The notes under the pieces: model-generated
Seen by the model: the letters and a program-made list of their open reading frames with translations, nothing else
What the model was told of the DNA's origin: nothing
Databases searched by the model: none
Translations under genes and position numbers: made by a program
Shown here: piece after piece, positions 1-6,381 of the stretch
Layout: each line of letters opens with the position of its first letter
Position numbering within the stretch: the first letter of the stretch is position 1
Source of the DNA: REEB85 sp018971455
GTDB lineage: Bacteria; Pseudomonadota; Alphaproteobacteria; Acetobacterales; Acetobacteraceae
Assembly (NCBI GenBank): GCA_028871195.1
Contig: JAGWNT010000071.1
Coordinates: 1 to 21,099 of the forward strand
DNA length: 21,099 nt
Reading direction: 5' to 3'

Positions 1-1650
1 ATGCCCGCCGCACCGGGCGCGCCGGACCGCGCCCCGCGGCAGGCCGGCGAAGCCCCCGGCGCGCGCCCGCGCATCACCGCGCCGGCGCGCAAGCCGCCGC
101 CGCCGCGCCAGGAGAGTTTGCGGCTGGAAGGCAGCTGGCAGTTTCCGCCGCTCTCCCTGCTCGCCCCGATCCCCGCGCGGGCCGGCGCGGGAACGCCGAG
201 TGCCGAGGCGTTGCAGGCCAATGCGCGGCTGCTCGAATCGGTGCTCTCCGATTACGGCGTGCAGGGGCAGATCGTCGAGATCCGGCCCGGACCGGTGGTG
301 ACGCTGTATGAGCTGGAGCCCGCGCCGGGCATCCGCAGCGCCCGCGTCATCGGGCTGGCCGACGACGTGGCGCGCAGCCTGTCGGTCACCGCCGTGCGCA
401 TCGCAACCGTTCCCGGGCGAAACGTCATCGGCATCGAGGTGCCGAATGCGCGGCGCGAGACGGTGTTCCTCGCCGAGCTTCTGGCCTCGGAGGAATGGGA
501 GCGCCAGCAAGGCCAGGGGCGGCTGGCGCTGGCCCTGGGCAAGGATATCAGCGGCGGGCCGGTGATCGCCGATCTCGCGCGCATGCCGCATCTGCTGGTT
601 GCCGGCACCACCGGGTCGGGCAAGTCGGTCGGCATCAACGCGATGATCCTCTCGCTGCTCTACCGCATGTCGCCCGACCAGTGCCGGCTCATTCTCATCG
701 ATCCCAAGATGCTCGAGCTCTCGGTCTATGAGGGCATTCCGCATCTGATGGCGCCGGTGGTGACCGAGCCGGGCAAGGCGGTGGTGGCGCTGAAATGGAC
801 GGTGCGCGAGATGGAGCGCCGCTACCGCGCGATGAGCCAGCTCAGCGTGCGCAACATCGGCGGCTACAATGACCGCGTCGCCGAGGCGCGCGAGAAGGGC
901 GAGGTGGTGACCCGCCGCGTGCAGACCGGATTCGACAGCGAAACCGGCAAGCCGGTCTTCGAGGACCAGCCGCTGGCGCTTGAGCCGCTGCCGTTCATCG
1001 TCGTCGTCATCGACGAGATGGCGGATCTGATGATGGTCGCGGGCAAGGAGATCGAGGCCGCCGTGCAGCGCCTGGCGCAGATGGCGCGCGCCGCCGGCAT
1101 CCATGTGGTGATGGCCACGCAGCGCCCCTCGGTCGATGTGATCACCGGCACCATCAAGGCCAATTTCCCGACCCGCATCAGCTTCCAGGTGATCAGCAAG
1201 TTCGACAGCCGCACCATCCTCGGCGAGCAGGGGTCCGAGCAGCTGCTCGGCCAGGGCGACATGCTCTACATGGTCGGCGGCGGGCGCATCACCCGCGTGC
1301 ACGGACCCTTCGTCTCCGACAAGGAGGTCGAGGCGATCGTCGCCTTCCTGCGCGAGCAGGGGGAGCCGGCCTATGTCGAGGATGTCACCGAGGCCGCCGA
1401 CGACGACAATGGCGCGCTGGCGCTGTCCGGCATCGCCGGCGCGTCGGATGGCGAGAAGGGGCTGTTCGACCAGGCGGTGGATGTCGTCTCGCGTGAGGGC
1501 AAGGCGAGCACCAGCTTCATCCAGCGCCACCTGCAGATCGGCTACAACCGCGCCGCCCGGCTGATCGAGCAGATGGAGCGCGAGGGCATCGTCGGCCCGG
1601 CCAACCATGTCGGCAAGCGCGAGGTGCTGGTGCGGCGGAGCGACGATTGA
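1..1650 (+). CDS. ftsK: DNA translocase FtsK, C-terminal portion (5' end outside window)
   Basis: Septal DNA translocase that pumps chromosome termini through the closing septum and activates XerCD at dif. Visible residues 1-50 are a Pro/Ala/Arg-rich linker, about 60-170 the alpha domain, and about 170-460 the RecA-like motor. Walker A is GTTGSGKS at 202-209 and Walker B is IVVVIDEMADLMM with D338/E339. About 484-549 is the winged-helix gamma domain that reads KOPS (LFDQAVDVVSREGKAS... IGYNRAARLIEQMEREGIVG). No membrane segments are visible. Alphaproteobacterial FtsK is usually about 800 residues with an N-terminal four-helix membrane domain, so the ATG at base 1 is probably an internal Met and the gene starts upstream. 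The stop at 1648-1650 overlaps the next ATG (TGATG), so the D-aminopeptidase is probably translationally coupled. Family assignment is firm; the 5' limit is inferred. Confidence 0.95.
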   Translation: MPAAPGAPDRAPRQAGEAPGARPRITAPARKPPPPRQESLRLEGSWQFPPLSLLAPIPARAGAGTPSAEALQANARLLESVLSDYGVQGQIVEIRPGPVVTLYELEPAPGIRSARVIGLADDVARSLSVTAVRIATVPGRNVIGIEVPNARRETVFLAELLASEEWERQQGQGRLALALGKDISGGPVIADLARMPHLLVAGTTGSGKSVGINAMILSLLYRMSPDQCRLILIDPKMLELSVYEGIPHLMAPVVTEPGKAVVALKWTVREMERRYRAMSQLSVRNIGGYNDRVAEAREKGEVVTRRVQTGFDSETGKPVFEDQPLALEPLPFIVVVIDEMADLMMVAGKEIEAAVQRLAQMARAAGIHVVMATQRPSVDVITGTIKANFPTRISFQVISKFDSRTILGEQGSEQLLGQGDMLYMVGGGRITRVHGPFVSDKEVEAIVAFLREQGEPAYVEDVTEAADDDNGALALSGIAGASDGEKGLFDQAVDVVSREGKASTSFIQRHLQIGYNRAARLIEQMEREGIVGPANHVGKREVLVRRSDD

Positions 1651-3206
1651 TGGCGCGTCCGCCGTCCGGCCGGCTCGCCCGCGCGTTGAAGGAAGTGCCG
1701 GAGCGCCATCCCGGGCCGGGCGGCGCGGTGGCGGTGCTGCGCGACGGCCATGTGCTCGCCCGCCATGCCTGGGGCTGGGCCGATGCCGAGCGCCGCATCC
1801 CCTTCACCGCGCAGACCATGGCGCTGGTCTGCTCGATCACCAAGCAGTTTACCTGCGGGCTGCTGCTCGATCTGTGCGCCGATCCGGCGGCGCTTGACGG
1901 CGATGTCGCCGCGCGCCTGCCGGCATTGCAGGGGGCGGCGCCGCGCGCGCGCGATCTGTGCCACAACCAGTCCGGCCTGCGCGATTACTGGGCGCTGGCC
2001 ATGCTGTGCGGCGCGCCGCCCGAGGGGGTGTTCGGCCCGGCGGATGCGGCGCGGCTGATCGGCGCCACGCGGTCGCTGCATTTCACGCCGGGCACGCGCT
2101 ATTCCTACGCCAACCAGAATTTCCGCCTGCTCGGCGACATCATCGAGCAGCGCATCGGCCGCCCGTTCGGCGAGCTGTTGCGCGCGCGCATCTTCGATCG
2201 CGCTGGCATGCGCGAGGCGGTGCTGAGCCCGGACACCGCCAGCGTGCCGGGCGGCACCATCGGCTATGAGGGCACGGTGGAGGAGGGCTTCCGCCCGGCG
2301 GTCAACCGCATCCACTGGACGGGCGATGCCGGCATCGCCGCGTGCCTGGACGACATGGTGGCCTGGGAGCGCTTCATCGACGCCACGCGCGACGATGCGG
2401 ATGGGCTCTACCGGCGTCTCTCCGCCCCGCAGAGCTTCCGCGACGGCGCGCCGGCCGCCTACGGGTTCGGCCTGGCGCGCACCAGGATGTGCGGCCGGGT
2501 GGTGAGCTGCCATGCCGGCGGGCTGCGCGGCTGGCGGAGCTTTCGCATGTATGCGCCGGAGGAGCGCGTCTCCATCGTGGTGCTGTTCAACCACATGGCC
2601 GACCCGCGGGCGGCCGCACTCGCGCTGTTCACCGCGTTGCTCGACATGCCGGAGCAGCCGCTGCCGGCCGCTGATCCGACCGGCTGGCCCGGCCTCTACG
2701 AGGAACCCGAATCGGCCATTCGCGTGCGCGTCGAGGCGATGGCCGATGGCCGGCTGAACCTGCTCTACGCGCAAGGGCCCGAAGTGCTGACCGCGACGGC
2801 GGATGGCGCCTATAGCGGAGCGACGACCCGGCTGGTCCGCGCGGCCGATGGCCTGCGCATGGAGCGCGCCGGCGAGAATCTGAGCGCGCGCCTGCTGGCC
2901 TGCACCGGCGGCGCGCCGGCCGATATCGAGGGACGTTTCCTCTCCGCCGAACTCGGCGCGACCCTGACCTGCGGCGCCGCGGGCGGGGTGCTCTATGGCG
3001 CGTTCTCGGGCGCGCTCGGCGACGGCACGATGCAGGCATTGCAGCCGCTCGGTCGCGATCTGTGGGCGCTGCCCTGCCCGCGGGCGCTGGACTACTCGGC
3101 GCCGGGCGACTGGACGCTGAAATTCGAGCGCGGCGCCGGCGGCCGGGTCACCGGCGTGCAGGTCGGGTGCTGGCTGGCGCGGCGGGTGGCGTTCGCAGCG
3201 GCGTAG
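1650..3206 (+). CDS. dap: D-aminopeptidase (serine beta-lactamase/penicillin-binding fold)
   Basis: Predicted to release N-terminal D-residues (D-Ala and similar) from short peptides or amides, using the penicillin-recognising serine hydrolase fold. At 518 residues it nearly matches the 520-residue Ochrobactrum anthropi DAP. Active-site motifs fall at almost the same numbers as that enzyme: S62-x-x-K65 (CSITKQ), Y153-A-N155 (YSYANQN) and H288-A-G290 (CHAGGLRGW). The characteristic HNQSGLRDYW stretch follows the catalytic region, and about 190 residues after it correspond to the two C-terminal beta-barrel domains that exclude longer substrates. No signal peptide is seen, so a cytoplasmic site is inferred. 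I chose ATG 1650, which overlaps the ftsK stop (TGATG). A TTG three bases earlier is possible but spoils the residue-number match. A simple beta-lactamase or carboxypeptidase is less likely because of the length and the C-terminal domains. Confidence 0.85.
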   Translation: MARPPSGRLARALKEVPERHPGPGGAVAVLRDGHVLARHAWGWADAERRIPFTAQTMALVCSITKQFTCGLLLDLCADPAALDGDVAARLPALQGAAPRARDLCHNQSGLRDYWALAMLCGAPPEGVFGPADAARLIGATRSLHFTPGTRYSYANQNFRLLGDIIEQRIGRPFGELLRARIFDRAGMREAVLSPDTASVPGGTIGYEGTVEEGFRPAVNRIHWTGDAGIAACLDDMVAWERFIDATRDDADGLYRRLSAPQSFRDGAPAAYGFGLARTRMCGRVVSCHAGGLRGWRSFRMYAPEERVSIVVLFNHMADPRAAALALFTALLDMPEQPLPAADPTGWPGLYEEPESAIRVRVEAMADGRLNLLYAQGPEVLTATADGAYSGATTRLVRAADGLRMERAGENLSARLLACTGGAPADIEGRFLSAELGATLTCGAAGGVLYGAFSGALGDGTMQALQPLGRDLWALPCPRALDYSAPGDWTLKFERGAGGRVTGVQVGCWLARRVAFAAA

Positions 3207-3212
3207 CGCAAC

Positions 3213-3332
3213 GTCCGATCCGACTGAGCCGCTTCGCGGTCAGTCAGATCGGACCAAGTTGCTCTGGCATTCATGGTTTCCAGAGTACGTTCATCCGACC
3301 TGATGATCCCATCAGGTCGGATCGTGCTCTGG
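3213..3332. repeat. Intergenic palindromic element with three hairpins and terminal inverted repeats
   Basis: The gap between two convergent genes is nearly all inverted repeats. Hairpin 1 spans 3213-3254, with arms GTCCGATC and GATCGGAC plus an inner GACTGA/TCAGTC and CCGC/GCGG. Hairpin 2 spans 3262-3285, CTCTGG/CCAGAG with a 12-base loop. Hairpin 3 is a perfect 13-bp stem, 3293-3305 with 3310-3322 and a 4-base loop. The whole is bounded by a 9-bp inverted repeat, CGATCCGAC at 3216-3224 and GTCGGATCG at 3316-3324. TGCTCTGG is directly repeated at 3260-3267 and 3325-3332. There is no U-tract, so it is not a classic intrinsic terminator, although it sits where a bidirectional terminator for dap and the lipoprotein gene would be. 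A REP/MITE-like mobile palindrome is the alternative. Confidence 0.65.
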
Positions 3333-3338
3333 CGGCGC

Positions 3339-3704
3339 CTATCGCGGCGCCGCGGCGGCAATGGCCTGAAGGCAGTCGCTCTCGCGCATTCGCGGCGGCG
3401 TGTTGGTATCCACATGGGCGACCTTGGGGCCCGTGCTGTCGCTGTAGAACACCAGATCGACGTGGCAGCCATTGGCGTGGGCGTAGAGCCAGACCTCGGC
3501 GTCGCCATCCGGCCGGCGGAGCGCCGGCATGCCGAGCTCGGCCACCACCTGGTCGGGGCGGTTGCCGATCAGGTCGCTGACATGGGCGGGCGGGATCGGC
3601 GCCGGCGCCAGGGGCGCGGGCGGCGGTGGCGGCGGGGGCGGCGCCGGCCGGGCGCACCCGGATAGCGCCGCCACGCCGAGCAGCACGGCAAGGCGCAGGC
3701 GCAT
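3339..3704 (-). CDS. Small proline-rich lipoprotein, SmpA/BamE-like C-terminal half
   Basis: Predicted outer-membrane or periplasm-facing lipoprotein of 121 residues. The N-terminus is a lipoprotein signal peptide, MRLRLAVLLGVAALSGC, with lipobox LSGC and lipidated Cys17. A run of eight prolines within a Pro/Ala linker (about 19-39) follows. The globular part begins VSDLIGNRPDQVVAELGMP and continues with an EVWLY strand and two cysteines (NGCHVDLVF and ESDCLQ) that could form a disulfide. The pattern L-x-G-x-x-x-x-x-V-x-x-x-L-G-x-P followed by W-x-Y resembles the SmpA/OmlA (BamE-like) fold, but similarity is modest and no specific function is assigned. It starts 8 bases after the bactofilin stop on the same strand, with AGGG-type ribosome-binding sequence ahead of the ATG, so the two are likely one transcript. 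Confidence 0.7.
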   Translation of the reverse strand: MRLRLAVLLGVAALSGCARPAPPPPPPPPAPLAPAPIPPAHVSDLIGNRPDQVVAELGMPALRRPDGDAEVWLYAHANGCHVDLVFYSDSTGPKVAHVDTNTPPRMRESDCLQAIAAAAPR

Positions 3705-3712
3705 GCCCTGGA

Positions 3713-4348
3713 TCAGGCGGCGGGCTCGGCTGGGCGGGCCGGCTCGGTGATCATTTCGATCCGCCCGGTGATCTGCCCGCCATCCTCGACCTGCAGGCGG
3801 CGGCAGCGCGCGGTGCCGAGCACCTTGCCGGTGGCGCGCACGATCAGGTTGCCGCGCGCAGTCAGCGTGCCGTCGATGGTGCCGGCAACCTCGGAGTCCT
3901 CCACCTCGACCTCGCCGCGGAACACGCCGCCCTGGGCGACGATCAGCTCGGCGGCGTGGATCATGGTGGATTCGACGGTGCCCTCGACAACCAGGCGCTC
4001 GGCATCCTGCACCACGCCCTGCACGCTGATGCCGCGGCCGACCACCAGCATGCGCTTTTCGCTGGGCTGGCGGACGGGCGGCTGCTGGGGGGCCACCGGG
4101 CGCGGCTGGGGCATGCCGACCGGGGCCTGCGGGGCGGGGGTAGGAGTGCCGGGAAATGGCGCACGACCCATGGCGGGGGCTTCCTTCGGTGGGGCAGGAC
4201 GGAACGGGGGCACGCCGAGGCCGTGATCTTCGGCCCGGGGGGAACCGGCCTGGCTTTCAGCATGTGGCGTCGGGCTGCCGATCAGGCTGCCCTGGCTCGG
4301 GGGGGCCTCGGGAGCCGGCGGATCGTCGGGTTTGCGGCGTTTGAACAC
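3713..4348 (-). CDS. Bactofilin-family cytoskeletal protein
   Basis: Bactofilins polymerise without nucleotide into filaments that scaffold envelope-modifying enzymes. From the GTG at 4348 the protein has 211 residues and begins VFKRRKP, the usual short basic start of the family. About 12-95 is a Pro/Ala/Gln-rich disordered arm. About 97-195 is the right-handed beta-helix domain, shown by repeating short strands (MLVVGRGISVQGVV, RLVVEGTVESTMI, LIVAQGGVFRGEVEV, SEVAGTIDGTLTARGNLIV). A short Pro/Ala tail ends it. No membrane helix is present. The frame is open back to a GTG at 4396, but the extra 16 residues do not look like the family and the upstream site lacks a clear Shine-Dalgarno sequence. 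It lies between the EI24 gene and a lipoprotein gene on the same strand, which fits an envelope role. Confidence 0.88.
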   Translation of the reverse strand: MFKRRKPDDPPAPEAPPSQGSLIGSPTPHAESQAGSPRAEDHGLGVPPFRPAPPKEAPAMGRAPFPGTPTPAPQAPVGMPQPRPVAPQQPPVRQPSEKRMLVVGRGISVQGVVQDAERLVVEGTVESTMIHAAELIVAQGGVFRGEVEVEDSEVAGTIDGTLTARGNLIVRATGKVLGTARCRRLQVEDGGQITGRIEMITEPARPAEPAA

Positions 4349-4426
4349 GGGAGATCCGTAGCACTCGGGTGAACGTGACGGGCGCTGGCCTAACACAGCC
4401 CCCCAGCGGTCACAACCCGAGGAGGT

Positions 4427-5110
4427 TCACATCTGCATGCGCCGGCCGCCAGCGGGCGGCGCATGCAGCACATGCACCATGGCGGCGGTGCCGAGCACCG
4501 GCACCAGCAGGTTGGCGATCGGAACCAGGCTCGCCGCGCTCATCAGCCCGCCCTGGCCGAGCACCGCGAGGCGGCGGCGGCGGTAGAGGGCGGTGGCGTC
4601 GGCCCGGCTCATCCGCCGCATGGCCACGGCCACGAACAGGCCGCGCCCGATCGCCCAGGCCGCGACCAGCCAGCCGAGGACGAGGCCGACCCCCGGCAGC
4701 AGCAGCGCCAGGAGAAGGGCTGCGATCTGCAGGCCGAACACACGCAGGCCGAGGGCGATGCCGTCGCCGATCTGCTGGGCGAGCGGTGCGGGGGTGGCCG
4801 GCGGCAGGTTGGGGTAGAAGCGCCGCTCGACGGCGGCGGCGATGCGTTCGAGGAACAGCGAGGCGATCAGCCCGGCGACCGGCAGGAACAGCACCAGCGC
4901 CAGCAGGGCCGCCCCGGCGCCGCCGAGCAGGGCGGCGAGCCACGCCCACACGGCGTGGCTCGCGAGCCACGCATGCGCCCCCCACACGACGCCGATGGTC
5001 AATGCGGCGAAGGCGAGGGTGGACCAGATCAGGCTGTGCAGCAGCACGCCGAGGAAGGCGCGGTCGTCGAGTTGTGACAGCGCGCGCAGCGGCGCGGCGA
5101 GGATCAGCAT
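4427..5110 (-). CDS. EI24-domain (CysZ-like) multi-pass membrane protein
   Basis: Inner-membrane protein of 227 residues from ATG 5110 (MLILAAPLRALSQLDD). About four strongly hydrophobic regions are visible: roughly 20-48 (FLGVLLHSLIWSTLAFAALT), 54-88, 118-160 (long, probably two helices; ALLLALLLPGVGLVLGWLVA) and 188-213. Between them are conserved-looking short polar loops, including ERRFYPNLPPA and an Arg-rich RRMSRADATALYRRRR segment. This arrangement matches the EI24/CysZ domain family. CysZ is a sulfate permease in gammaproteobacteria, but alphaproteobacterial EI24 proteins are mostly uncharacterised and no cys gene is nearby, so sulfate transport is not claimed. It is 78 bases upstream of the bactofilin gene on the same strand. 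The reading frame stays open far upstream, but that part is antisense to the kinase gene and is not real. Confidence 0.8.
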   Translation of the reverse strand: MLILAAPLRALSQLDDRAFLGVLLHSLIWSTLAFAALTIGVVWGAHAWLASHAVWAWLAALLGGAGAALLALVLFLPVAGLIASLFLERIAAAVERRFYPNLPPATPAPLAQQIGDGIALGLRVFGLQIAALLLALLLPGVGLVLGWLVAAWAIGRGLFVAVAMRRMSRADATALYRRRRLAVLGQGGLMSAASLVPIANLLVPVLGTAAMVHVLHAPPAGGRRMQM

Positions 5111-5176
5111 GCGGGGCCTCGGTTGCGGGATGGCGGGGGGAATGTTAGGCGCCTCAGATTGACACGGAGTTTCGCC
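5111..5176. promoter_or_regulatory. Divergent intergenic region (EI24 gene / PfkB kinase)
   Basis: These 66 bases separate two start codons facing away from each other and must carry the leader, and probably the promoter, of at least one. An ACGGAG Shine-Dalgarno at about 5164-5169 serves the kinase ATG at 5177. No convincing -35/-10 pair is visible on either strand. Confidence 0.35.
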
Positions 5177-6139
5177 ATGGCATCCCCCCGCTACGATATT
5201 CTGGGCATCGGCAATGCCATGGTCGACGTGGTCGCGCCAGTCGATCACGCCTTCCTCTCGCGCCACGACATGCATCCCGGCGCCATGGCGCTGATCGACG
5301 CGGCGACGGCCGACCGCCTCTATGCCGCCATGCCGCCGGGCCAGGAGAGCTCGGGCGGGTCGGTGGCCAATACCTGCGCCATCGCCGCCGCCCTGGGCGC
5401 GCGCGTCGCCTATCTCGGCCGCGTCGCCGACGACCAGCTCGGCGCGGTCTTCGCCCACGACATCCGCGCCGCCGGGGTGCATTTCCCCACCCCGCCCGCG
5501 CAAGGCGGCCTGCCCACGGGGCGCTGCCTGGTGCTGGTGACGCCCGACGGGCAGCGCACGATGAACACCTTCCTCGGCGCCTGCACGGGCTTCGGCGAGG
5601 CGGATGTGGACACCGCCCTGGTGGCCGACTCGGCGGTCACCTACCTCGAGGGCTACCTGTTCGATCCGCCGGCCGCCCAGGCCGCCTTCCGGCGGGCCGC
5701 CGAGGCCGCGCATTCGGCCGGGCGGCAGGTCGCGCTGTCGCTGTCGGACGCCTTCTGCGTCGATCGCCACCGCACGGCCTTCCGCGAACTGGTGCGCGGG
5801 CATGTGGACATCCTGTTCGCCAACGAGACGGAGATCTGCAGCCTCTACGAGACCAATGGCTTCGAGGAGGCCGCGGCCCTGGCGCGCGGCGAGGTGAGCC
5901 TGGCCGCGCTGACCCGCAGCGAAGCCGGCAGCGTGGTGCTGCGCGGGCCCGAGACGGTGGCGGTGCCGGCCGTCCCGGCCCGGGTGATCGACACCACCGG
6001 CGCCGGCGACGCCTACGCGGCGGGCTTCCTCGCCGGGCTGGCCAGGGGCGCCGCGCTCGCCGCGTGCGGCCATGCGGGCAGCGTGGCGGCCGCCGAGGTG
6101 ATCGCCCAGTACGGCGCCCGGCCGCGCCGCGCGGCATAG
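5177..6139 (+). CDS. PfkB-family kinase, probable adenosine kinase
   Basis: Cytoplasmic kinase that phosphorylates a sugar or nucleoside 5'/primary hydroxyl with ATP, 320 residues. The N-terminal YDILGIGNAMVDVVAPVD is the first beta strand and substrate loop typical of the adenosine-kinase-like branch. GGSVANTCAIAAALGARVAYLGRVADD is the PfkB signature-1 region. DTTGAGDAYAAGFL at 272-285 is signature 2, with D278 as the catalytic base and the GAGD anion hole. FANETEICSL is the ATP-binding-side motif. I chose ATG 5177 because it has an ACGGAG ribosome-binding site 8 bases upstream and gives the family start; an upstream GTG-type extension to 5123 lacks homology features. Adenosine is the favoured substrate, by analogy with alphaproteobacterial relatives, but ribokinase-like activity cannot be excluded. 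The next gene, typA, lies 242 bases downstream and probably has its own promoter. Confidence 0.85.
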   Translation: MASPRYDILGIGNAMVDVVAPVDHAFLSRHDMHPGAMALIDAATADRLYAAMPPGQESSGGSVANTCAIAAALGARVAYLGRVADDQLGAVFAHDIRAAGVHFPTPPAQGGLPTGRCLVLVTPDGQRTMNTFLGACTGFGEADVDTALVADSAVTYLEGYLFDPPAAQAAFRRAAEAAHSAGRQVALSLSDAFCVDRHRTAFRELVRGHVDILFANETEICSLYETNGFEEAAALARGEVSLAALTRSEAGSVVLRGPETVAVPAVPARVIDTTGAGDAYAAGFLAGLARGAALAACGHAGSVAAAEVIAQYGARPRRAA

Positions 6140-6162
6140 GAGGATTTCGGCGCGGACGCCCC

Positions 6163-6190
6163 GCGCGGTGATCCCAGCGCGGTGATGCCA
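6163..6190. repeat. Tandem 14-bp direct repeat, two units
   Basis: GCGCGGTGATCCCA (6163-6176) is followed immediately by GCGCGGTGATGCCA (6177-6190), one mismatch. It lies in the kinase-typA gap, 24 bases after the kinase stop. It may be an operator pair or simple replication slippage; nothing in the sequence decides between them. Confidence 0.6.
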
Positions 6191-6249
6191 GGGCGATGAA
6201 ATTGTTCGCCTATTGAGGGCCTGGGCGCCGCCACCCGGCCGCGGCAGGC

Positions 6250-6271
6250 GCCGGCCGAGGGCCCGGCCGGC
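6250..6271. terminator. Inverted repeat in the kinase-typA gap, possible weak terminator
   Basis: GCCGGCC (6250-6256) and GGCCGGC (6265-6271) form a 7-bp GC-only stem with an 8-base loop. No T-tract follows, and the local sequence is so GC-rich that chance pairing is likely. The rest of the 242-base gap holds the tandem repeat and an A/T-richer patch at about 6197-6215. I could not place a promoter for typA with confidence. Confidence 0.25.
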
Positions 6272-6381
6272 CCGGACGAAGCTGCCCTGCGCCGCGCGCG
6301 GGGCCGTTTTCGCTCGCATCCGGACGCCCGATCGCCTATGTGTGCGCCGCACAATCCCCCTGGAAGAGACGCGCGCACCCG

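Noticed and set aside
1..1650. ftsK as a complete, membrane-less translocase starting at base 1
   Set aside because: The ATG coincides with the window edge and the visible start is a Pro/Ala linker; an upstream membrane domain is far more likely than a naturally short form.
1542..2774. A 410-codon minus-strand open frame
   Set aside because: Antisense to the D-aminopeptidase gene, whose active-site motifs are intact; no family features.
3092..3508. A minus-strand open frame crossing the palindromic element
   Set aside because: It overlaps the end of dap and the lipoprotein gene in wrong frames; composition follows the hairpins, not a protein family.
5159..5164. A perfect TTGACA hexamer upstream of the PfkB kinase
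   Set aside because: It is 13 to 18 bases before the ATG and merges with the ribosome-binding site; a -10 at the right spacing would fall inside the gene and none is present.
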